Assembly (NCBI GenBank): GCA_002397465.1
Contig: DHAP01000004.1
Span: 1-14,081 of the forward strand
Origin: Caryophanales bacterium UBA4951
Lineage (GTDB): Bacteria; Bacillota_I; Bacilli_A; RFN20; CAG-826
Reading direction: 5' to 3'
Length of the DNA stretch: 14,081 bases
Shown piece by piece: positions 5,900 through 12,495 of the stretch (position 1 is the first letter of the stretch; the number at the start of each line of letters is the position of its first letter). The notes beneath the pieces were generated by a model that did no database searches, was not told the origin of the DNA, and saw nothing but the letters and a program-made list of their open reading frames with translations. The translations under genes were made by a program, and so were the position numbers.

Positions 5900-7431
5900 A
5901 ACACGAGCTCATAGTCGACCAAACCGTCATAGAAGTCTTTTTCGTGGCTTACCATGATGACGGCGCCCGGGAACTTTTCGATGGCCTCAAAGAGAGCATC
6001 CTTGGCCTTTTGGTCAAGGTGGTTCGTCGGCTCATCAAAAATCAGGAAGTTGCTTTTCTTGAGGCTCATCACGGCGAAGCGGGCCTTGGTGGCCTCCCCG
6101 CCTGAAAGCTCGTTCATCGGCCTGATGGCCAAATCTTTTCTCACTCCGGCGCCGCCTAAAGCGGTTCTTATCTGGGTGTTGTTCAAGTCGGGGTAGACGG
6201 AATGTAGATAAGCAAAAGGCGAAAGGCTGAGGTCTATCTTCTCATCCTGATTGAAATAGTTGATGAGAGTCCCATCAAGGAACTTGTAGGTCCCTGAGAT
6301 GCTGGGTATCTCGCCGAGTATGGTTTTGAGGAATGTTGTTTTGCCGACGCCGTTTTGGCCTAGAATGGCGATCTTTTTGCCTCGTAGCAAGGTGAAGCTG
6401 ATGGGGGATAGCAGGGCTTTTCCGTTATAGCCGATCTCCAACTCATCGACCAAAAGAGGCCTTTCGCCCACATCGTGGGTAAAAGGAAATGAGAAATGGA
6501 CGCGGCCTTCTTCTTTGCCAGGGGCCTCCATTCTCTCGACATGGGAAAGACGGGCCCTGTGGGATTTGGCGGCTCTGGAAGAAGTCGCCCTCACGATGTG
6601 CTTGGCGATGAAAACCTCTTCCTTTTTTATGTAGCGTTGCTGGGCGATGTAGTCCTTTTCGTATTGGGCTTTGTCAAGCGCGTGCTGCGAAAGAAAATAA
6701 TCATAGTTCCCTTTGTATCTCGTCAAGGTTTGATTCTCCAAGACGAAGACCACGTCCGCGATGGCCCTTAGGAATTCCTGGTCATGGGAGACGACGAGGA
6801 AGGCTTTCGGATAGCCCTTAAGATATGACGAGAGCCAATTGACCTGACCTTGGTCGAGGAAGTTGGTCGGCTCGTCCATGATGAGGACGTCCTTCTCTTC
6901 AAGAAGCATCTTGGCCAAATAGGCTTTTTCCCTCTGACCGCTCGAAAGGAGGTGGAGAGGGGTCTCCATTTTCTCTTTGTCAAAGCCAAGCCCGTCGCTA
7001 AGACGTCCGACTTTTTCCTGCAAGGCATAGAACCCGGCATTGTCGAGCTCATCCTGAATCCTTGTGGCCTTGGTCAATATTGATTCAAATTCGTCAGGGT
7101 TATCCGCGGCTTTTTGATAGAGGGCTTCCATGGCTTTCTCTTTTTTGAAGAGGTCGTCATAAACGCCGTATAGATAGGCCGAAACCGGCATGTCATTGGC
7201 CACTTTGAGCTGCTGGTCAAGATAAGAGAAACTGACTCCGTTCTCCCAGATGACCCGGCCTTGATCAGGATAGATGTCCCCGACGATCATGCTCAAAAGA
7301 GTGGTTTTTCCGCTTCCATTGACGCCGACGAGGCAGCAATGTTCTCCTGGGTTTATCTTCATGGAGACGGAACGGTAGAGTTCCTTGTCCGAATAGTTGA
7401 ATTGGATGTTGTCTAGTTCTAGTAAGGCCAT
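5896..7431 (-). CDS. ABC-F family ATPase (ribosome-associated, two ABC domains)
   Basis: A 511-aa soluble protein with two tandem ATP-binding cassettes and no membrane segments, the ABC-F plan. Domain 1: Walker A GVNGSGKTT (about 36-44), signature LSSGQ, Walker B VLIMDEPTNFLD. The inter-domain linker (about 255-310) is long and rich in basic residues (IVRATSSRAAKSHRARLSHVERM), the part that enters the ribosomal E-site in characterised relatives. Domain 2: Walker A GQNGVGKTT, signature LSGGE, FLIFDEPTNHLD. ABC-F proteins modulate translation or protect ribosomes from antibiotics; nothing here distinguishes a housekeeping from a resistance type. The ATG has no Shine-Dalgarno; an extended -10 (TGG-TATAGT) lies 10 bases upstream. 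Confidence 0.93.
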   Translation of the reverse strand: MALLELDNIQFNYSDKELYRSVSMKINPGEHCCLVGVNGSGKTTLLSMIVGDIYPDQGRVIWENGVSFSYLDQQLKVANDMPVSAYLYGVYDDLFKKEKAMEALYQKAADNPDEFESILTKATRIQDELDNAGFYALQEKVGRLSDGLGFDKEKMETPLHLLSSGQREKAYLAKMLLEEKDVLIMDEPTNFLDQGQVNWLSSYLKGYPKAFLVVSHDQEFLRAIADVVFVLENQTLTRYKGNYDYFLSQHALDKAQYEKDYIAQQRYIKKEEVFIAKHIVRATSSRAAKSHRARLSHVERMEAPGKEEGRVHFSFPFTHDVGERPLLVDELEIGYNGKALLSPISFTLLRGKKIAILGQNGVGKTTFLKTILGEIPSISGTYKFLDGTLINYFNQDEKIDLSLSPFAYLHSVYPDLNNTQIRTALGGAGVRKDLAIRPMNELSGGEATKARFAVMSLKKSNFLIFDEPTNHLDQKAKDALFEAIEKFPGAVIMVSHEKDFYDGLVDYELVF

Positions 7432-7441
7432 AACGTCATGG

Positions 7442-7450
7442 ACTATACCA
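7442..7450 (-). promoter_or_regulatory. Extended -10 promoter of the ABC-F gene
   Basis: On the minus strand TGG-TATAGT (TGn-extended -10) ends 10 bases before the ATG, giving an expected leader of only about 3-4 bases. No good -35 is visible. Confidence 0.5.
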
Positions 7451-7480
7451 TTTTAAGGACGAAAAGTCTTCATTTTGTGG

Positions 7481-8236
7481 CTAAAGGGGCTTAATGGCCA
7501 ACGTCGCGAAGAACGAGGGGATGTTCAATTCGTGAAGCCGTCCTTCATCATTCGTGTCCTCGTAGATTTCTTTTAAGATGAACCCGGCCTCTAATTGGCC
7601 GCCTATTTGCTCTTCGAGGGTGTGGGAGAATTCGACCCCATCGTCATCGTTCATCATTTCCTCATAGAGTTTCTCGTCTTTGAGGGGGTTGAATGGCAGG
7701 GAGTGACAGATTTCCTTCTCATCGTTATTGGTGATAAAGTTGATCCCATTATCTAGTCCCGATAGCAGGCGCCCGTTTTTCTTCAGTATTCGATAAGCCT
7801 CTTTGAAGATGGGCTTGGCTTCTTCCACATAGACGTTGCTCACCGGGAAGAAGATCAAATCGAAACTCGAATCCTCAAAAGGCAGCGGCTTGCTCATGTC
7901 GCCTTTGATGATGTTTATCTTGTAGCCTTCTCTATTCGAGACAAGAGCCTCGCTCGCTAACTGGTCATCGTTGTAGTCGAAGACCGTAACATCGGCTCCT
8001 AGGGCTGCGAATACCGGCATTTGCTGGCCGCCTCCGGAGGCTAAGCCGAGGATCTTGAGGTTCTTGAAAGGCAAAAACCAGGAGGCAGGAACGTCTTTGG
8101 TAGGGGTTAGCTTGACGTGGCATTCTCCGTTTTTGGCTTTCAAATAGTCCTCATGGCTGATGGGCTTGCCCCATTCCCAGCCTTCTTTGATCCATCTGCT
8201 GATGGCCTTGGCGTTGACGTCTTGGTATTTTTCCAT
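7481..8236 (-). CDS. Class I SAM-dependent methyltransferase
   Basis: A 251-aa cytosolic methyltransferase with a Rossmann core. Seen: motif I ILGLASGGGQQMPVFAALG (from about residue 62), the acidic SAM-ribose segment VTVFDYNDDQL, GDMSKPLPFEDSSFDLIFFPVSNVY (motifs II-III) and RILKKNGRLLSGLDNG. The N-terminal segment (SRWIKEGWEWGKPISHEDYLKAKNG) is typical of a widespread, uncharacterised Bacillota subfamily whose substrate is unknown. The start at 8236 lacks a Shine-Dalgarno but has an extended -10 (TGC-TAGATT) ending six bases upstream. The gene follows a tRNA-Leu unit with a terminator, so it is likely transcribed on its own; the ABC-F gene lies 49 bases downstream. Confidence 0.9.
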   Translation of the reverse strand: MEKYQDVNAKAISRWIKEGWEWGKPISHEDYLKAKNGECHVKLTPTKDVPASWFLPFKNLKILGLASGGGQQMPVFAALGADVTVFDYNDDQLASEALVSNREGYKINIIKGDMSKPLPFEDSSFDLIFFPVSNVYVEEAKPIFKEAYRILKKNGRLLSGLDNGINFITNNDEKEICHSLPFNPLKDEKLYEEMMNDDDGVEFSHTLEEQIGGQLEAGFILKEIYEDTNDEGRLHELNIPSFFATLAIKPL

Positions 8237-8242
8237 TTGTTA

Positions 8243-8251
8243 AATCTAGCA
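8243..8251 (-). promoter_or_regulatory. Extended -10 promoter of the methyltransferase gene
   Basis: On the minus strand TGC-TAGATT (TGn-extended -10) is followed by six bases and then the ATG, predicting a leaderless transcript. The -35 region is weak. Confidence 0.5.
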
Positions 8252-8271
8252 TACGGGCGAAGAAAGCAAAG

Positions 8272-8294
8272 AAAAAGCTTCGATTTCTCGAAGC
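8272..8294 (-). terminator. Terminator of tRNA-Leu(GAG)
   Basis: Perfect 7-bp stem GCTTCGA/TCGAAGC closed by a GAAA loop on the minus strand and followed by five T residues, 11 bases after the tRNA 3' end. Confidence 0.88.
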
Positions 8295-8305
8295 CTGGTT
8301 TCTTC

Positions 8306-8390
8306 TGGTGCGGGAAATGAGAGTTGAACTCACATGGGTTGCCCCACACGCCCCTCAAACGTGCGCGTATACCAATTCCGCCATTCCCGC
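8306..8390 (-). tRNA. tRNA-Leu (anticodon GAG)
   Basis: 85 nt with encoded CCA and a class II variable arm. Acceptor GCGGGAA/TTCCCGC; anticodon stem CACGT/GCGTG around loop TTGAGGG, anticodon GAG. It is a single-gene unit with its own promoter and terminator. Confidence 0.95.
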
Positions 8391-8400
8391 GGCGTGCTCA

Positions 8401-8429
8401 ATTATAAACACGGGCAATAAAGTTAGCAA
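8401..8429 (-). promoter_or_regulatory. Sigma-A promoter of tRNA-Leu(GAG)
   Basis: On the minus strand TTGCTA (8424-8429), a 17-base spacer and TATAAT (8401-8406), placing the start a few bases before the tRNA. It lies in the short gap after the mgtE stop; no clear mgtE terminator is seen there. Confidence 0.8.
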
Positions 8430-8463
8430 TTAGAAACTGAAGGAAATGAGAGGGAAGCGCTCA

Positions 8464-10026
8464 TCATAGGAATTGAAGAACGAGAACTTCGGCGATACCG
8501 AAGTAAATAAGCAAAGACGTGACGTCCACGATGGTGGTGAGCAATGGCTGAGAGACAATGGCCGGGTCTTTGTGGAATTTGGCGGCCAACAAAGGAAGCG
8601 TGACGGCGATGATTTTGCTGACGATGGTGGTGATGAAGAGGGTTCCTGCCACGATCGCGGACACTTTGAAGACCTGGATGGCGAAGCCGCTGCTCCAGCA
8701 CTGTCCGTTCCAGATGGTGCCAAAGGCTTCGGGGTCGGCCGCTAAGCCCATTTCGAGGCGGTACATGAAATCGGCCTGGGTGTTATGGACGATTCCGGTG
8801 TATTGCTCCATCGTGAACCAGATGAAGGCAAAGGCGGATATTCCCGCCGCGATGATGATGGCTGAGACGACTTCCCTTCCTAGTATCTTCCAGAAATCTT
8901 TGGGGTCGAATTCTTTGAGGGCCAAGCCTCTGATCATGAGGGCGATCGTCTGTCCTCCGGCGTTTCCGCCGGTATCCATCAAGACTGGGATGAAGGCAGC
9001 GAGGACTGGGAGAACCGTGAGCTTTTCCTGGAAGATGGAAAGAACCATCGAGGAGAAGGTGCCTAAAACTAGCAAAACGATGATCCAAGGGACGCATTTC
9101 TTGGCCATCTGAAGCGGATGAGTCTCCAAATAGGAGTCATCGAGGGTGCTGACGGCGCTCATTTTTTCGATGTCTTCGTTGGCCTCGTCGGTGATGACGT
9201 CGACGGCGTCATCGACGGTGACGATGCCAGTGAGGCATTCATCGTCATTAAGGACCGCTAAGGCATTAAGGTCATAACGTTGAATGGTGTTGGCGACTTC
9301 TTCTTTATCGGTATTGACGTGGCAAGAAGGAGCGTCACGGTTCATGATGTCGGCTAATTTGAGGTCTTTCTTGGCGAAGATAAGGTCGTCCAAGTCGACG
9401 GTTCCGACGAATTTGCGCTTTCCATTTCTGACGAAGATGGTGTAGACGGTCTCCGCTTCTTTTCCGATTTTGCGAACCTGTTCGATGGTGTCTTCGACGC
9501 TGAGGTTCTCTTTGAACTCCAAATACTCGGTGGTCATGATGGCCCCGGCGGAGTCCGGTTTGTATTTCAATAGTTGGTTGATGTCTTCTCTCATGTCCTT
9601 GTCGGCCGCGTGGATGACACGTTTGGCCAAGTTTGCAGGCATGTCACCGACGGTGTCGGCGATATCGTCAGCGGCTTGTTTGTTGACAAGGCCGACCAAT
9701 TCCTTGTCGGTCATGGCTTTGACGAGTTTTTCTTTGGTGTCCTGGGACAATGAGTCGAATAATGGGGCTGTCAGCTCGCTTCTGACGTCACGGAAAAGAA
9801 CGATGAGATCGCGTAAATCAAGCTCATCGGCCGCTTCGGCGATATCGATGTCGTTGACCTCTTGGAAGATCTTGCCAAGCGCAGCTTTGTCTTTCGACTC
9901 AATGGCTTTGGCTAATTCTTCGGTGGTTACCGTTTTGACATCGACTTGCTCGTTGGTGTCCTCAAGACCGAGGGTTTCGTTTTCCTCTGGCTCGAGTGGT
10001 TTGTTCTCGTTCTCGTTAACTGACAT
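8464..10026 (-). CDS. mgtE: Magnesium transporter MgtE
   Basis: A 520-aa Mg2+ channel of the cytoplasmic membrane. Domains in order: an acidic N-terminal extension (1-35), the MgtE N superhelical domain (about 36-160, ending AGAIMTTEY), two CBS domains (about 164-290; IMNRDAPSCHV, LNALAVLNDDECLTGIVTVDDAVDVI), the connecting helix, then membrane helices from about 312. The pore signature PVLMDTGGNAGGQ (347-359) and the late TTIVDVTSLLIYFG (497-510), with the conserved aspartate, are present. In known homologues the cytosolic domains sense Mg2+ and close the pore. About 40 residues (405-445, EQYTGIVHNTQAD … NGQCWSSG) between membrane helices look like an added outer loop. Start supported by GAGG 5-6 bases upstream. 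No M-box riboswitch fits in the short upstream region. Confidence 0.95.
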   Translation of the reverse strand: MSVNENENKPLEPEENETLGLEDTNEQVDVKTVTTEELAKAIESKDKAALGKIFQEVNDIDIAEAADELDLRDLIVLFRDVRSELTAPLFDSLSQDTKEKLVKAMTDKELVGLVNKQAADDIADTVGDMPANLAKRVIHAADKDMREDINQLLKYKPDSAGAIMTTEYLEFKENLSVEDTIEQVRKIGKEAETVYTIFVRNGKRKFVGTVDLDDLIFAKKDLKLADIMNRDAPSCHVNTDKEEVANTIQRYDLNALAVLNDDECLTGIVTVDDAVDVITDEANEDIEKMSAVSTLDDSYLETHPLQMAKKCVPWIIVLLVLGTFSSMVLSIFQEKLTVLPVLAAFIPVLMDTGGNAGGQTIALMIRGLALKEFDPKDFWKILGREVVSAIIIAAGISAFAFIWFTMEQYTGIVHNTQADFMYRLEMGLAADPEAFGTIWNGQCWSSGFAIQVFKVSAIVAGTLFITTIVSKIIAVTLPLLAAKFHKDPAIVSQPLLTTIVDVTSLLIYFGIAEVLVLQFL

Positions 10027-10056
10027 TCTAACCTCGTGGTAAGTCTAGCCTTTTAA

Positions 10057-10078
10057 AGCGAAAATGTGTTAGCGAAAA
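10057..10078. repeat. Direct repeat in the mgtE-pduL divergent promoter region
   Basis: AGCGAAAA occurs twice (10057-10064 and 10071-10078) with a 6-base spacer, a 14-base period that is not a whole helical turn. It could be a regulator site for mgtE, pduL or both, or simply chance in A-rich DNA. Confidence 0.3.
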
Positions 10079-10120
10079 AACTTTATATGCGCTTTGTTTA
10101 TTCTTTCTTCCTCTTCGTCC

Positions 10121-10126
10121 TATAAT
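10121..10126 (+). promoter_or_regulatory. -10 element of the pduL operon
   Basis: Perfect TATAAT with a start expected near 10133. The -35 is not obvious. An AAGGAG Shine-Dalgarno (10141-10146) precedes the pduL ATG by 10 bases. Confidence 0.6.
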
Positions 10127-10156
10127 ACCTAAGGACTAAAAAGGAGCAAATTAATC

Positions 10157-10771
10157 ATGGAACTTAAATTCTTAGTCGAGACCAGCGCACGTCACATCCA
10201 TCTCACCCAAGAGGCCTTGGATGCCTTAGTCGATCATCCCGAAGGCGAACACGCCGCCCTCAGCGTTAGAAAAGAGCTTTCTCAGCCAGGCCAATACGTC
10301 TCCAACACCCGTTTGGACATCTATGGGCCGCTCAATCCGAAAACCAACAAAAAAGGCTGCATCAAGGGCATCAGCATCCTTGGGCCATTAAGGGACCACA
10401 ACCAAGTTGAGATCTCCGGCACCGATGCAAGAACCCTCAAAGTGAACGCCCCGGTGAGAGAATCCGGCGACATCAAAGGATCCGCCCCGATCGAGATCGT
10501 CAATCCTGAGAACGGAAAGTCGATTGAGCTCCAGGAAGGCTGCATCATCGCCAAACGCCACGTCCATATGACTCCGGCCGATGCCGAGGCCTTTGGCGTC
10601 AAGAATGGCGACATCGTCCGCGTCCTTATCTCTGGGACCGGCCGTGAGACCATCTTTGGAGACACCGTCATCCGAGTTTCTCCCAAATTCCATCTCGACA
10701 TGCACATCGACACCGACGAAAGCAATGCTGCTTGGGCCGGCGGAGAGTGCTACGGAACCATCGTTAAATAA
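10157..10771 (+). CDS. pduL: PduL-type phosphotransacylase
   Basis: A 204-aa enzyme exchanging acyl-CoA and acyl-phosphate (acetyl- or propionyl-), unrelated in fold to Pta. Seen: two similar barrels with paired histidine motifs ARHIHLT (11-17) and KRHVHMT (133-139), the segments LSQPGQY (41-47), VEISGTDA (84-91), APVRESGDIKGSAP (98-111), and a late MHIDTDE (182-188); the histidines form the dinuclear zinc site in the family. It begins directly with the catalytic barrel, lacking the N-terminal encapsulation peptide of microcompartment PduL, and no shell genes are nearby. A housekeeping role in acetate/ATP metabolism is therefore inferred. Its TAA overlaps the next ATG by one base. Confidence 0.94.
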   Translation: MELKFLVETSARHIHLTQEALDALVDHPEGEHAALSVRKELSQPGQYVSNTRLDIYGPLNPKTNKKGCIKGISILGPLRDHNQVEISGTDARTLKVNAPVRESGDIKGSAPIEIVNPENGKSIELQEGCIIAKRHVHMTPADAEAFGVKNGDIVRVLISGTGRETIFGDTVIRVSPKFHLDMHIDTDESNAAWAGGECYGTIVK

Positions 10772-11043
10772 TGGAAAAGACATACCACTTCAAGCCGAGC
10801 GACGTCTGCTCGCGTGAGATGATAATCGTCTATGATGGCGACACCGTCATCAAAGCCACGACCATCGGGGGCTGCTCTGGGAACACCCAAGGCGTCAACA
10901 AACTGATGGAAGGACGCAAAATCGACGATGTCATCGCCCTTCTCTCTGGTATTCGCTGCCCGGGATCAAGAACGAAGATGACCTCTTGCCCTGACCAAAT
11001 GGCCCGAGCCTTAGAGGAAATCAAAAAGAGCGAAGGCAAATAG
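10771..11043 (+). CDS. TSCPD-domain protein
   Basis: A 90-aa protein of the stand-alone TSCPD family, named for the motif TSCPDQ at residues 71-76. Four cysteines (C13, C35, C63, C73) lie in conserved contexts (DVCSRE, GGCSGN, IRCPGS, TSCPDQ) and probably bind a metal. The same domain is found at the C-terminus of some class II ribonucleotide reductases (NrdJ), but the small stand-alone form has no known function. The ATG overlaps the pduL stop (TAATG), so it is translated by coupling with pduL, and a strong terminator follows. The pairing hints at a link to acyl-phosphate metabolism, though no evidence here shows it. Confidence 0.9.
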   Translation: MEKTYHFKPSDVCSREMIIVYDGDTVIKATTIGGCSGNTQGVNKLMEGRKIDDVIALLSGIRCPGSRTKMTSCPDQMARALEEIKKSEGK

Positions 11044-11052
11044 TCTCCTTGA

Positions 11053-11081
11053 CCCTTAGGCCCTATGGCCTAGGGGTTTTT
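11053..11081 (+). terminator. Terminator of the pduL operon
   Basis: 10-bp stem CCCTTAGGCC/GGCCTAGGGG (one T-G pair), loop CTAT, then five T residues, just after the TSCPD stop. Confidence 0.92.
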
Positions 11082-11091
11082 ATCATCTTTC

Positions 11092-11119
11092 TTGTCTATC
11101 ACCTTAACTAGAGTAGAAT
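11092..11119 (+). promoter_or_regulatory. Promoter of metK
   Basis: TTGTCT (11092-11097), a 16-base spacer and TAGAAT (11114-11119). The start near 11126 would give a leader of about 200 bases, in keeping with the attenuator that follows. Confidence 0.6.
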
Positions 11120-11125
11120 AAGACC

Positions 11126-11291
11126 CGACGAAAAGTCAGACATCCAGAAGCGCCCTCCTCCAAGGACTGTAATAGAGCGCTAGCAACTCCCCATAAAGGT
11201 AAGTGCTTGTCCCGAGACGGAACCCACTTCCGTAGCGATGCTTGATTGGTTGGCTTCTAATATGCCTTCCGCTTAGTGGGAGGCATTTTTT
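11126..11291 (+). promoter_or_regulatory. Structured attenuator leader of metK, likely SAM-sensing riboswitch
   Basis: Layout resembles an S-box: CATC (11141-11144) can pair with GATG (11237-11240) as P1; AGCGC (11149-11153) with GCGCT (11177-11181) as P2, directly followed by AGCAAC (11182-11187); a small P3 around CC-ATAAA-GG leading to AAGTGCT (11201-11207); and P4 ACGGAA/TTCCGT (11217-11222 with 11228-11233). A terminator follows (11262-11291). The GCAAC and TGCT elements match the SAM-contacting parts of the S-box clan, but the AATTCC segment and the kink-turn sequence do not. AGAAGC (11146-11151) could alternatively pair with GCTTCT (11253-11258), and CGGAA (11218-11222) with TTCCG (11267-11271), giving switching options. 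Either a diverged S-box relative or an unrecognised class. Confidence 0.6.
11262..11291 (+). terminator. Attenuator terminator upstream of metK
   Basis: 9-bp stem ATGCCTTCC/GGGAGGCAT (one wobble), 7-base loop, six T residues, placed 34 bases before the metK ATG and inside its leader. Confidence 0.88.
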
Positions 11292-11325
11292 CGTCTCTCT
11301 TATCTATAAATAAACGGAGGGAACC

Positions 11326-12492
11326 ATGAAAGAGAAAGTATTGTTCACGTCAGAGTCGGTCGCTGAAGGCCATCCTGACAAAGTATGTGACGCCATCGCC
11401 GACGCGATTTTGGACGAGTGTTTGAAAGGCGATTCCTCATCGCACGTGGCTTGCGAGGTCTTCGCGACGACCGAGTACATCCTTATCGGCGGCGAGATCA
11501 CGAGCAAAAGCCATGTTGACTATGAGAAGGTCGCGAGGAAGGTCCTTCGTGATATCGGATACGTCTCAGCTGAGCTCGGCATCGGCTGCGACAGCTGCAA
11601 AATCGACGTGAGAATCAAAGAGCAATCGCCGGACATCGCCCAAGGCGTCAATAGAGGCGATATCTTGGACATGGGCGCCGGAGACCAAGGCATCATGTTC
11701 GGATACGCGACGAATGAGAGCGATGGCTATATGCCTTTGCCTCTTTCGATTGCCCACAAGTTGGTGAGAAGAGCCTCAAGCCTAAGAAAAGAAGGTGCTT
11801 TCATCAACGCGAGGCCGGATATGAAAAGCCAGGTCACCATCGACTACACCGATCCTGATAACGTCAGAATCGATTCGATGCTCATGAGCTGCCAACATGA
11901 TCCGGAAGCGGATTTGGACTCCTTCAGAAAATACATCCATGACGAAATCATGGTCCCAGTGGCCAAAAGCTTCCGCTTGAATGACGATTTCTCGTATCTC
12001 ATCAACCCAACCGGACGTTTCGTCATCGGCGGGCCGATGGGCGACACGGGCCTTACTGGAAGAAAGCTTATCGTCGACACCTATGGCGGCAGCGCCAGGC
12101 ATGGCGGCGGATCCTTCTCTGGCAAAGATCCCTCAAAAGTAGACCGTTCGGCCTCTTATTATGCCCGTTACATCGCCAAGAACCTTGTTGCCAGCGGAGC
12201 TGCTGACAGGATTGAAGTCCAATTATCCTATGCGATTGGCGTTTCAAAGCCGATGAGCGTCGGAATCTCGACATTCGGGACCAAGCACGTCTCCGATGAA
12301 AAGATCCTTGAGGCCATCGACAAGTTTTTCGACGCGAGACCTGGCGCGATCATCGAGCAATTCTCGTTGACCAAGCCGAGCTTCACTTATCTATCCACGA
12401 CAAATTATGGGGCTTTCGGAAGGCCGGACCTTGATTTGCCATGGGAGCATTTAGACAAAGTGGAACAACTTAAAAAGTTCTTCGCTGAGTAA
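11326..12492 (+). CDS. metK: S-adenosylmethionine synthetase
   Basis: Makes S-adenosylmethionine from methionine and ATP as a cytosolic multimer. At 388 aa it is full-length. Seen: SESVAEGHPDKVCDAIADAILD (9-30) with the catalytic H16 and D18-K19, the GAGDQGIMFGYA ATP motif (117-128), INPTGRFVIGGPMGDTGLTGRK (226-247), and the phosphate loop GGGSFSGKDPSKVDRSA (260-276). The start has a strong GGAGGG Shine-Dalgarno. It follows a structured leader with a terminator, so expression is probably feedback-regulated. The stop lies 3 bases from the stop of the convergent membrane-protein gene. Supplies SAM for methyltransferases such as the one at 7481-8236. Confidence 0.98.
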   Translation: MKEKVLFTSESVAEGHPDKVCDAIADAILDECLKGDSSSHVACEVFATTEYILIGGEITSKSHVDYEKVARKVLRDIGYVSAELGIGCDSCKIDVRIKEQSPDIAQGVNRGDILDMGAGDQGIMFGYATNESDGYMPLPLSIAHKLVRRASSLRKEGAFINARPDMKSQVTIDYTDPDNVRIDSMLMSCQHDPEADLDSFRKYIHDEIMVPVAKSFRLNDDFSYLINPTGRFVIGGPMGDTGLTGRKLIVDTYGGSARHGGGSFSGKDPSKVDRSASYYARYIAKNLVASGAADRIEVQLSYAIGVSKPMSVGISTFGTKHVSDEKILEAIDKFFDARPGAIIEQFSLTKPSFTYLSTTNYGAFGRPDLDLPWEHLDKVEQLKKFFAE

Positions 12493-12495
12493 AGA

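Noticed and set aside
10027..10156. Mg2+ (M-box) riboswitch in front of mgtE.
   Set aside because: The spacer is only 130 bases, is shared with the divergent pduL promoter, and shows no long stems.
10157..11043. Bacterial microcompartment locus because of pduL.
   Set aside because: No shell proteins, no encapsulation peptide on PduL, and unrelated neighbours.
11126..11260. Methionine T-box leader upstream of metK.
   Set aside because: The T-box consensus (GGTGGNACCGCG) is absent.
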